This document shows positions 32,744 through 41,260 of a stretch of DNA of 64,000 nucleotides, piece by piece (position 1 is the stretch's first letter; each line of letters opens with the position of its first letter). Origin of the DNA: Semisulcospira habei. Lineage: Eukaryota > Mollusca > Gastropoda > Semisulcospiridae. The notes under the pieces were generated by a model. The model had not been told where the DNA came from and searched no databases. It was given only the letters and a program-made list of their open reading frames with translations. The DNA is taken from assembly GCA_036245525.1 (NCBI GenBank), contig BTPG01000003.1, positions 157,492,439-157,556,438 of the forward strand, written 5' to 3'. The position numbers were made by a program, and so were the translations under genes.

Positions 32744-34823
32744 CTCGTCCCCGTTCCAGCCCCCGCCTTCTGCTCCGGGACCTCCTGTCGGCGGGAGGCT
32801 CACTCTTTTCAGCGACATGTGGAGGTTGCTACTTCCAGACGACCCCTGGATACTCGCCACCATCACCGACGGACTCTCAATTTCTTTTCGTTCTCCCCCG
32901 CCTCTGAGACGCTCACCCGTATGGACAGAGATTCCTTCGGACAGTCTGAAAGCCATCGCACTACGCGGAGAGGTCGAATCGCTTCTACAGAAGGCCGCCA
33001 CAGAGGTAGTGCATCATATCGACTCACCAGCATTTTACAGCCGACTTTTTGTGGTTCCCAAGCCGGGCAACAAGTGGCGCCCAATTATCGATCTATCAGC
33101 ACTAAACAAGTTTATCATAGCTCCCACTTTTCGCATGGAAACCTCCAGGACCCTTCGGGCCGCTGTACAACCGAGGGACTTCGCTGTCAGCCTGGACCTA
33201 TCCGATGCATATCTCCATGTCCTCATACACCCGGCTTCCAGGCGGTATCTCCGATTCGCGTTCGACGGGGTGATCTACCAGTTTCGAGCCCTTCCGTTTG
33301 GACTCAACATCAGCCCGTGGGCTTTTACTCGCATTATGGATGCTGTCGTTGCCAAGACCAGGCAGTCGTCGTCCAGTCCAACCTCCAACTATTTGGACGA
33401 CCTCTTCCTGCGGAATCAATCGATAAGCATCCTGCGGACGGACAGAGATTCTTTGCTCCTGTTGCTGTCGCGTTTGGGGTTCCTGGTAAACACAGGCAAG
33501 TCGGACCTATCTCCATCTCAACGATTTATTCATCTCGGCATGAAATTTGCGACCGACCTCAACAGAGTGAGTTTGCCGGAGCCTCGGATCCACAAGTTAG
33601 CCTCCTTGGCCGCCCAGGTAGCACAGGCGGAATCAGTCCCCGCCAGAGTTTGGCTTCAGCTCCTCGGCTTGATGAATGCAGCGGCGGATCTCCTTCCCCT
33701 CGGTCGTCTTTACTCCCGGCCGCTTCAATTACACCTGCTGCTTCATTGGCGTCCGTCCTCCGGCGACTTAGACGCGCCGGTACCTGTGACTCAGATCCTT
33801 CGCCCACATCTGCAACGTTGGACAGACACTTCATGGCTCGCTGTCGGAGTTCCTCTAGCCTCCCCGCCTCCTCAGCTCTCACTCTGCGTGGACGCAAGTC
33901 TCACCGGCTGGGGTGCACATTTGCTACCGAGTTTCCTCTCAACATCCGGCCTCTGGTCTCCGGATCTAGCAAACAGACACATCAACTGGCTAGAGCTACA
34001 AGCGGTTTGGCAAGCCCTCATCAAATGGGAAACGCACATTCGCCACCAGGAGATCCTAGTCCTTTCGGACAACACCACAGTCGTTTCTTACATTCAGAAG
34101 CAGGGCGGTACTCACTCTCCCGAGCTATGCATTCTACTCTATCAATTAATGCGCTGGTGCGAGGACCGAGGACTATCCCTCCGAGCTCGACACATCCCCG
34201 GTCACCTGAACGTGTTGGCGGACTCACTATCTCGGCGCGGACAATTACTTCACACGGAATGGACACTTCACCCAGACATCTTTCAGATGATCTGCGCTCA
34301 CTGGGAAACTCCCATGATAGACCTCTTTGCCACGAGGTGGAATCGCCAGCTTCCCCTCTTCGTCTCACCGATTCCAGACCCCCTAGCCTGGGCAGTCGAC
34401 GCTCTCTCCATTCCGTGGGACGGTCTCATCGCTTACGCTTATCCCCCGACGGTCCTCGTTCCCAAAGTCCTCCTCAAGCTCAGAGGTTGCAACACGGTCA
34501 TGTTACTGGTAGCCCCATTCTCCTGGAACAGGTCTTTGACTACCGATCTAATCAGTCTCGCCACGGGCCCTCCGCTTTGCCTGCCCACCTCGAGGACAAT
34601 GCTCAAGCAGCCCCGCCAGCCTCTTTTCCACCCGTGCCCAGAACGACTTCTCCTTCACGCCTGGAGATTGTGCGGCAAGCCCTCACCGCTAGAGGCTTCT
34701 CGAGTGCAGCAGTGGCAGCTATCGCTTCAGCCCGTAGACCCTCGACCAGACGTGTTTATGAGGGAAAGTGGCGAGTATTCCAATCCTGGTGCACTGACCG
34801 ACACCTTATGCCCACGGAGTTGA
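32541..34823 (+). CDS. ORF2 reverse transcriptase-RNase H-methyltransferase-like, copy G
   Basis: Polyprotein of up to 760 residues; the true start is unclear because the frame is open before the first conserved motif. The RT palm has Asp in SLDLSDAYLHV (about residue 219), motif B LPFGLNISPWAF, and the catalytic YLDD (284-287). RNase H has D at about 451 (LCVDASLTGWG), E at 485 (HINWLELQ), D at 510 (VLSDNTTVV) and D at 561 (VLADSLSR). Next comes a segment typical of DIRS elements (PMIDLFATRWN … DALSIPW … YAYPPTVLVPKVL) usually described as a Dam-like methyltransferase; YPPT would be its [DNSY]PP[YFWT]-type motif. Overlaps ORF1 by 203 bp, and ORF3 over nearly its whole length in another frame. 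Confidence 0.9.
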   Translation: MLQPHAFTPPARPWVAPCGLPDPLHPSLQLPPRRPGGSPPSAVLDQLGPLSPLGPGLPAAVGAGGLPDSSPFQPPPSAPGPPVGGRLTLFSDMWRLLLPDDPWILATITDGLSISFRSPPPLRRSPVWTEIPSDSLKAIALRGEVESLLQKAATEVVHHIDSPAFYSRLFVVPKPGNKWRPIIDLSALNKFIIAPTFRMETSRTLRAAVQPRDFAVSLDLSDAYLHVLIHPASRRYLRFAFDGVIYQFRALPFGLNISPWAFTRIMDAVVAKTRQSSSSPTSNYLDDLFLRNQSISILRTDRDSLLLLLSRLGFLVNTGKSDLSPSQRFIHLGMKFATDLNRVSLPEPRIHKLASLAAQVAQAESVPARVWLQLLGLMNAAADLLPLGRLYSRPLQLHLLLHWRPSSGDLDAPVPVTQILRPHLQRWTDTSWLAVGVPLASPPPQLSLCVDASLTGWGAHLLPSFLSTSGLWSPDLANRHINWLELQAVWQALIKWETHIRHQEILVLSDNTTVVSYIQKQGGTHSPELCILLYQLMRWCEDRGLSLRARHIPGHLNVLADSLSRRGQLLHTEWTLHPDIFQMICAHWETPMIDLFATRWNRQLPLFVSPIPDPLAWAVDALSIPWDGLIAYAYPPTVLVPKVLLKLRGCNTVMLLVAPFSWNRSLTTDLISLATGPPLCLPTSRTMLKQPRQPLFHPCPERLLLHAWRLCGKPSPLEASRVQQWQLSLQPVDPRPDVFMRESGEYSNPGALTDTLCPRS

Positions 34824-35734
34824 CTCCTTCACAGCTCGCTGACTTCTTCCTCTGGCTCTTTGGAGACCAAGGCCTAGCCCCCATCACGATCCGAGGATAT
34901 CTGTCTATGATTGCAGACACTTACCGTCACCTCGGCCACCCAGACCCTGGCGAAAACAAAGACCTTGCAGACCTGATGGCACACTTCGGCCTGCAGCGTC
35001 CGGTTCCCCGCTCACTGATTCCAAGATGGGACCTCCCTTGGGTCCTGACGTGGCTGAACTCGGACAGGTTCGAACCGCTTTCCCTCGCTAAGTTCTCGGA
35101 TGTGACACGAAAAACATGTTTTCTGTTGGCACTGGCCACCGCGGCTAGAGTAAGCGAGCTACATGCGATGTCGGCAAGTCCTGCCTGCCTCCAATTCCGG
35201 GCAGACGGTTCTGTACAGCTACTCACAGACCCTGCCTTCCTCGCCAAGACTAGGTCTCCCTTGACTGCGCCCCCAGTGATTACCATTAGGCCGCTGAAAG
35301 ATGCAAGTTTTACTCGGGAGACCAGGCAACAGGATCCAGTGCGCGCTCTTCGTGTATATTTACGACGTACCAAACCCGTCCGCCGAGGACGATCACGCCT
35401 CTTTCTACCCTTAGCACATAGCAGAGAAGACATATCAGCGCAAACGATTTCTTCTTGGCTTCGCTGGGTCATCAGGTCAGCCTATCAGGACCTTTCCCCA
35501 GCAGTTGCAAAGAGGCTCAAGATACGCGCACATGAGGTACGAGCCATGGCCGCGAGCGTCGCATTCGATCGCAATTGTGCTGTTCGAGACATCGTGGCCG
35601 CAGTGGGCTGGCGGGCAGAATCCACCTTCGCCCGTTTTTACCTCAGGGATCTGTCAGGCCAGCGAGACAACCTCGCACTGGTGGGGGACATCGCCGCAGC
35701 GCAACACTCCCTCCCGGCGCCGGAAGCGCCGTAG
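32819..35734 (+). CDS. ORF3 tyrosine recombinase, copy G
   Basis: The frame is open for 971 codons. The recombinase proper occupies the last 340 or so (from about 34700), beginning LEIVRQALTARGFS and TRRVYEGKWRVFQSW (core-binding, SAM-like part). Catalytic residues: R777 (TAARVSELHAM), H905 and R908 (RAHEVRAMA), W931 (VGWRAEST), Y941 (FARFYLRDL). It would integrate circular DNA copies by site-specific recombination. The first 620 or so codons overlap ORF2 in another frame and look like a Ser/Arg/Pro-rich shadow; translation may start well inside. It ends QHSLPAPEAP and TAG just before a conserved non-coding motif. Confidence 0.88.
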   Translation: MEVATSRRPLDTRHHHRRTLNFFSFSPASETLTRMDRDSFGQSESHRTTRRGRIASTEGRHRGSASYRLTSILQPTFCGSQAGQQVAPNYRSISTKQVYHSSHFSHGNLQDPSGRCTTEGLRCQPGPIRCISPCPHTPGFQAVSPIRVRRGDLPVSSPSVWTQHQPVGFYSHYGCCRCQDQAVVVQSNLQLFGRPLPAESIDKHPADGQRFFAPVAVAFGVPGKHRQVGPISISTIYSSRHEICDRPQQSEFAGASDPQVSLLGRPGSTGGISPRQSLASAPRLDECSGGSPSPRSSLLPAASITPAASLASVLRRLRRAGTCDSDPSPTSATLDRHFMARCRSSSSLPASSALTLRGRKSHRLGCTFATEFPLNIRPLVSGSSKQTHQLARATSGLASPHQMGNAHSPPGDPSPFGQHHSRFLHSEAGRYSLSRAMHSTLSINALVRGPRTIPPSSTHPRSPERVGGLTISARTITSHGMDTSPRHLSDDLRSLGNSHDRPLCHEVESPASPLRLTDSRPPSLGSRRSLHSVGRSHRLRLSPDGPRSQSPPQAQRLQHGHVTGSPILLEQVFDYRSNQSRHGPSALPAHLEDNAQAAPPASFPPVPRTTSPSRLEIVRQALTARGFSSAAVAAIASARRPSTRRVYEGKWRVFQSWCTDRHLMPTELTPSQLADFFLWLFGDQGLAPITIRGYLSMIADTYRHLGHPDPGENKDLADLMAHFGLQRPVPRSLIPRWDLPWVLTWLNSDRFEPLSLAKFSDVTRKTCFLLALATAARVSELHAMSASPACLQFRADGSVQLLTDPAFLAKTRSPLTAPPVITIRPLKDASFTRETRQQDPVRALRVYLRRTKPVRRGRSRLFLPLAHSREDISAQTISSWLRWVIRSAYQDLSPAVAKRLKIRAHEVRAMAASVAFDRNCAVRDIVAAVGWRAESTFARFYLRDLSGQRDNLALVGDIAAAQHSLPAPEAP

Positions 35735-35765
35735 GTACGCACTTAGCTAAAATTGTCGGGAGTTT
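35733..35765 (+). promoter_or_regulatory. conserved motif after recombinase stop
   Basis: TAGGTACGCACTTAGCTAAA, then ATTGTCGGGAG. The same TTAGCTAAAATTGTCGGGAG core lies right after the YR stop in C (about 19299), E (25013), F (29578) and H (42170), and in altered form in A and B. It resembles the outer ITR sequence (TTAGGCTAAAATTGG). Function unknown. Confidence 0.6.
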
Positions 35766-35847
35766 GGCGAATGGGTGTGTGGCTCTGTCGTATGCCCTTT
35801 ATGGCGGTAACTTGGGCGCGGCACCCTCCACCTTTTCGCCATTCTTC

Positions 35848-35941
35848 CAGACAGTAATGTCATCGGTAATGTTTTTGAAGAAACAAATTAATTTTTCTTT
35901 AAAATATATTTTTTCGAAAAATACTTACCGATGACATTACT
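35848..35941 (+). repeat. ICR of copy G
   Basis: CCAGACAGTAATGTCATCGG … CTTACCGATGACATTACT. Exact complement of left end (29738-29782) and right end (about 36155-36203). The midpoint reads AACAAATTAATTTTT, predicting a circle junction …AAAAATTAA|TTTGTTTC. Confidence 0.92.
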
Positions 35942-35978
35942 CGGAGGACCCTCCCACCTGCCCCGCTTGCCGCTGGTA

Positions 35979-36205
35979 AGCTAAGTATCACTGACTGATT
36001 GTGATTGGGCCACGTGGTGAATGCCCGTTTTTGGGCAAGGAAGGGAGGCTACTCTCAGCCCTAGTTAGGGTTCCCCGAGTGCCTCCCGGGTTGTGTAGGA
36101 ACACAACAAGTTCTTAGGCTAAAATTGGGTAAGTAGTTGACACTTCCAGACAGTAATGTCATCGGTAAGTATTTTTCGAAAAAATATATTTTAAAGAAAA
36201 ATTAA
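35979..36205 (+). repeat. right ITR of copy G
   Basis: Inverted partner of 29738-29945 plus an A/T-rich terminal stretch. Confidence 0.9.
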
Positions 36206-36452
36206 TTTTTCTCTAAAATGTATTTTTTCGAAAAATACTTACCGATGACATTACTTGAATGACCTCCCACCTGCCCCGCTTGCCGCTGGTCAGCTAAGCA
36301 AACAGACTGGCGGGAATCCGGTGGGCATGTGCCCAGATGGGGATCGAAGGGAGGTTACTCAGGATACTGGCTAGGTTATGGGTCCCCTTGTTGCCTCCCC
36401 TGCCATATAGGTACACAACCAATTTTGGCTGAAATTAGGCTAGCTAAGACAC
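36206..36452 (+). repeat. copy F, second half of ICR and right ITR
   Basis: TTTTTCTCTAAAATG … CTTACCGATGACATTACTTG, then the right ITR of F (CAGACTGGCGGGAATCCGG …) to CTAGCTAAGACAC at 36452, where H begins. Confidence 0.88.
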
Positions 36453-36749
36453 TTTATTTCTTCAAAATCGTTACCGATGGTATTACTGAGAGGAAGATAT
36501 ACTTAACTGACAATTTCAGTCTCCAAAAATTGTTGTGCGTTGCCACACAACCAGGGACGTACCTCTAGCAAGCAGTTACCTAATCCCCCGAGTGTCCTCC
36601 CTGTCCTCGGAGTAACCTCCCTTCCAAATCTCGTGAGAGGCCGTTATTTCCAGTTCTATACTTGACTGCCATTTTGTCTAGATCCTTCTTTCTCAGTCTC
36701 CCGTTATCATCGACTTTTTTCTCCATCCTTCGGCCTTGTTTGTCTTAAC

Positions 36750-39192
36750 ATGGCCAGGTAAGACCTCGGAAATTGCCTCCCTCGATAATTGTGGCGAATT
36801 GGGGCAATTTTCGTGGATTTGCGGCATTTTGCTGTTCGATTCGACTTCGTCTTCGTTTGTCGGTTTTAACGGTCGTCTGCTCGGTTCCGTAGCCTCTGGG
36901 CTACGCGCGTTTCATTTCCACTCTGTTCACTGTTGCAGTTTTCTTCTTAAAACGTGCCCAAACTGTACAAATTTCCAATGGCCTAGTGACTTGCATCCAT
37001 GCTGCCTGCCGTGCTCGGGATGTGCATCGGACCACACTTGTGATCTTTGTGCTTCGTGGGAAGAAGATCGCTGGTCCGAAATGTGGAAGTTCTACCGTCG
37101 TCAGCGCCCTGTACAGTCCGACGAAGCTCCTCTTTGCCCTACCACCGCCAGCTCTACAGCTATCGGTGTTTCTTCTCGGCGCTCACGGTCTCCGGTTCCC
37201 AGCCCCATTCCATCACAGCTATCACGATCTTCTGTGCCGGGACCCTTGCAGCTCTTTTCCACTCAGGCACGGGTGTCGGACACTGTCCCTCCCGCTGTGA
37301 GTGGTTTTATTCCTGGTGAGAATGTACGCCCCCGCTCCCATGAGCGTATTTCGCAGCCAGCCCCGCAGACCCGGCCTTCTAAGACGGGTCTCCAACGGAG
37401 GCAACCCCTTCATTTTGGGGGGAGGGGACAGCGACCATCGGCAGTCCCTGGAGCGTGCCCTGTCCAGCCAGACGTGACTTTACCCACATGCACTTTTCCG
37501 TCGCAACTTCAACAATTGTCATCACATCACGACTTGTTGCTCGACGCTTCGGCTCAACCTCTGTCTCCTCGCGCCCTGGCTAAAAGCCAGTCACCGCGCA
37601 CTCGTACCACACTTGGTACGTTTTCTCGGCGTATTTGTCACTCCTCCCGTCGGTTTTATTCTCCTATCGCGGACGTTTCCCTCCGGGATCCTACACCATC
37701 GTCCGTTCCCTGTCGCCGTGATCCCTGCGATTCTCCTGCCCCCCGTCGTTCACGACACGCTTATCGACGACGAGTGGATCGCCTTCACTCCGAACATCCT
37801 TCGCCGTACTGTCGCCGCCACCTTCATCGTGCTCCAGAGAGGGGACAGTTACGGTCCCGTTCTCCTGCTCGTCGCGGCGCGCGCCGCCCGCTTTTGCCTG
37901 AGGGACGTCAGCATCTGCCCTCTTCCTTACGGCGTCGATCATCTTCTTCTTCTTCTTCATTTGACAGTAGGAGTTCTCGGCGACCTGGGCACCTGGACTC
38001 CTCATCCGTCCCTCGGCGATCTTCTCTCCGGCCACCGCGTGATCGTCCCTCTTTCCACGAGTCCTGTTCCCCCTGGCGCTTGGTAGCGCCGGTTCAGGAA
38101 GAAGTTCTTAGCCCTCATCCAGTGGATTCGGATTGCGACCTTGGGGCTTTCTCGCACCTCTCTCCGTCTCGGAGTCCCTTACCTGCAGACTCTCAGCATA
38201 GCTGTTCTCCGTCCTCGGATTGTTTCACTCCGGGTGTCGAGACTCGACGGTCCTTGGACGAGGCCTCCGGCCTCATTCTTCGCTTTCTTCCCCCAGACGC
38301 GTGCCCCCCTGCACCTCCTCTGAAGCGAAGGCGTCGGCTTCGGTGGATGCTTCCCTTCAACCTCAGCATTTCCGATCTCTTCCACAACCACCTGGTTTTC
38401 GAGATCTGGCAGAGGCGTTCTTGGCGCAATTACCTCTTGGCTCTTTCAAAGAGCCTCTCTTCTTTTCCGATACTAAGTGGCCTGAAGGCGTCGACATTCG
38501 CTTCCGCCAAAGTTGGTACACAGGTCACTCTCAGGCTTTTGCGTGCCCTTTGCCTTCCCTCAATGATGCGGCGGATTTACAGGTGGGTGGATGCCACTTC
38601 GCCTTTGCCCGGGTCCCTCGCGGTTTTGATAAAACTGCTGTCCTGATCCGCAACACGCTGGCCTGCTCCGGCTTCCTGGATCTCGCTACCCAGGCGATTG
38701 TACGCGCTCTTGAGGACCATTGGGATCCGCACTCTACTGCTCCGCTGAGTGAGATACATTCTCTCGCGGTGGTGGCAAATCGGGCTTCGTACCATGCTTC
38801 TGCCAATGCGATGGCTGCCGCTATCAATTGTGATTTTAATTAGATGGGATGCCGTTCTTGCTGCTTGTTCTGGGTTACCTTCGACAGTCAAGGCTCAGCT
38901 CCGCCAGGCGCCCATCGGCGGTAATTTGCTGTTTGGCTCCACTTGGCAAGCCGTGAAGGATGCACATAAGGACATCTGGCCAACGGCTCACCATCTTTCT
39001 TCTCGCTTTCGCTCTTCCCGCAAGGCCTCGGGTCGCGCCCTGCGGTCCTTTAGACCCACCGCCCGTTACGCTGCCCATGTCCCTCTTGGTTCCTCCCGTC
39101 CTTCCCATTTTGGCCGTGCCTGCACCCTCCCGGCTCCGACACACGCCTGGCCTGGTCGCGGCAGGCGTCTAGGACGGGGGAGGGCCCAATGA
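36750..39192 (+). pseudogene. ORF1 Gag-like of copy H, two frameshifts
   Basis: Start in mini-exon ATGGCCAG (36750-36757) | GTAAGACC … CACTGTTGCAG|T (36939), giving MASFLLKTCPNCTNFQWPS. The Cys cluster is complete (CLPCSGCASDHTCDLC). The C-terminal part (PQPPGFRDLAEAF … NRASYHASANAMAAA … LLFGSTW) is present but displaced by a one-base loss near 38325 (in CGAAGGCG) and a one-base gain near 38835 (GATTTTAATT), with a TAG at 38841. Otherwise colinear with G, without G's 41-residue repeats. Confidence 0.85.
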
Positions 39193-39294
39193 CTCTCCTC
39201 CCACCCTGCCCCCGCCGATTTCTCTGGGGTCACCAGTCGGCGGGCGGCTATCCCGATTCAGCGACGAGTGGTGGTCGCTGTTTCCCGATGACCC

Positions 39295-41260
39295 ATGGCT
39301 CCTTTCTACCATTTCGGAGGGCCTTCACCTCTCGTTTCTTCGCCCTCCCCTCTTCGCCGCTCCCAGCTTTGGACTCGGGTTCCGAACGATCCCGTCAAAG
39401 CGTCGGCTCTACAGGACGAAGTGGCGGCCTTGCTTCTCAAATCCGCCACGGAAGTCGTCTGGCGACAAGATTCTCTGGCTTTCTACAGTCGTCTCTTCGT
39501 CATCCCCAAGTCGGACGGAGGTTGGCGTCCGGTGATAGACCTTTCCGCTCTCAACAAATTTTTGACTGCTCCGTCCTTTCGTATGGAAACGACCCGCGCC
39601 CTGCGGGCCGCCGTCCAACCAATGGATTTTGCTGTCAGTCTGGATCTTGCCGATGCATATCTTCATGTTCCTATACACCCTTCGGCTCGCCGATACCTTC
39701 GCTTCGCCTTTCGCGGAGTGGTGTATCAGTTCCGGGCCATGCCCTTCGGCCTCAATCTCAGTCCCTGGGTCTTTACCAGGATTATGGATGCGGTGATTTC
39801 CCACGCGCGGAGGTCGTCTCTCAGTCCAGCCTCCCACTACCTCGACGATCTTCTTCTCCGGAATCAGGATGTTACCTGCTTGACCGCCGACAGGGACTCC
39901 CTGCTTTCCCTTCTCCATCGCCTCGGTTTTCTAGTCAACTTCGGCAAGTCGGACCTATCGCCATCTCGCCATTTTCTCCACCTTGGCATGGAGTTTCAGA
40001 CCGACTTGAACTTGGTGCGCCTTCCCCAAGCTCGGATCGACAAGTTGGTTCTTTTGGCCCGTCGGATGTTTCTTGCTTCCACGGCTCCGGTGAGACTGTG
40101 GTTACAGTTGTTGGGTCTCATGAGTGCTGCGGTGGACTTGCTTCCCCTTGGCCGGCTCTACTCGCGTCCAATTCAACTCCATCTCCTCCTTCTTTGGCGT
40201 CCGTCTTTGGGGGATTTGGAGGTTTGCGTCCCGGTGTCGCCCTTAGTTCGGCCGCATCTCCTTCGGTGGATGGATCCCGCGTGGTTGGCGTCGGGGGTTC
40301 CCCTTGCGTCCCCGCCTCCTTCCCTGTCGATCTGCACGGATGCCAGTCTTTCCGGTTGGGGAGCTCAACTGCTCCCGGACTTCAGCACGACAGCGGGTGT
40401 TTGGTCACCGGATTTAGTGGGCAGACACATCAATTGGTTGGAGCTGAAAGCAGTGTGGCTCGCCCTGATCTCTTGGGAACCGCACGCGATCTTGGTTCTC
40501 TCCGACAACATGACGGTTGTCTCCTATATTCAGAAGCAGGGCGGGACCCGTTCTCCCTCCGTTTGCATTCTTCTGTTCCATATTCTTTTGTTGGTGCCGG
40601 GATCGGGGCATTTCGCTACGGGCACGTCACATTCCGGGACGGCTGAACATGCTGGCAGATTCCTTATCTCGTCCAGGCCAGTTTCTCCATACTGAGTGGG
40701 CTCTTCGCCCCGACCTTTTTCGGATGATTTGCCGGCACTGGGAGACACCCATGATCGACCTGTTTGCAACGAGGTGGAATGCACAACTTCCCCTCTTCAT
40801 CTCCCCTGTTCCAGATCCCCTTGCGTGGGTGGTGGATGCTCTCTCTATCCCCTGGGAGGGTCTCTTGGCATATGCGTACCCTCCGTCTGTCCTGGTGCCC
40901 AAGATTCTTCTCAAGCTCAGAGGCTGCCACGCAGTCCTGTTTCTGGTGGCACCGTTCTCTTGGAACAAGAGCTGGACCACAGATCTCCTGAGTCTCGCCA
41001 CGGACCCCCCTCTACGGCTTCCAACGCCGACCACGATGCTGAAACAGCCCCGGCAGGATCTTTTTCACCCTTGCCCGGAGAGCCTCCTCTTACACGCTTG
41101 GCGATTGTGCGGTGTGCCCTCACCGCTCGAGGTTTCTCGGATGCAGCAGTGGCGGCTATCGCTTCAGCTCGACGACCTTCCACCAGGAAAGTCTATGAGG
41201 GTAAATGGCGGGTTCTACTGTCGTGGTGTGGGCCGCGACACCTCTCCCCCACCACTCTGA
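39295..41260 (+). pseudogene. ORF2 RT-RNase H-methyltransferase-like of copy H, one frameshift
   Basis: Colinear with G: SLDLADAYLHV, MPFGLNLSPWVF, HYLDDLLL (YLDD), SICTDASLSGWG, HINWLELKAVW, VLSDNMTVV. An extra T near 40592 (TTTTGTTGG) shifts the frame. The rest (RDRGISLRARHIPG … ADSLSR … MIDLFATRWN … YAYPPSVLVPK) continues in the next frame to about 41260. All visible catalytic residues are intact. Confidence 0.88.

Larger units (their letters stand above)
29738..36205 (+). mobile_element. DIRS copy G, intact
   Basis: 6.47-kb element with left ITR 29738-29945, right ITR 35979-36205, ICR 35848-35941 and three uninterrupted ORFs (Gag-like, RT/RNase H/methyltransferase-like, tyrosine recombinase). 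The ICR is an exact complement of both ends. Inserted in the ICR centre of F with no target duplication (…TTGAA|TTTG and …TTAA|TTTTTC). It is the only copy here in which all three ORFs are undamaged, so it is the best candidate for an active element. Confidence 0.92.

Noticed and set aside
29738..36205. LTR retrotransposon (gypsy- or copia-like)
   Set aside because: No direct LTRs, no aspartic protease and no DDE integrase; terminal repeats are inverted, an ICR is present and a tyrosine recombinase is encoded.
29738..36205. Ngaro- or PAT-type YR element
   Set aside because: Those have split direct repeats; here the terminal repeats are inverted with an ICR, as in DIRS proper.
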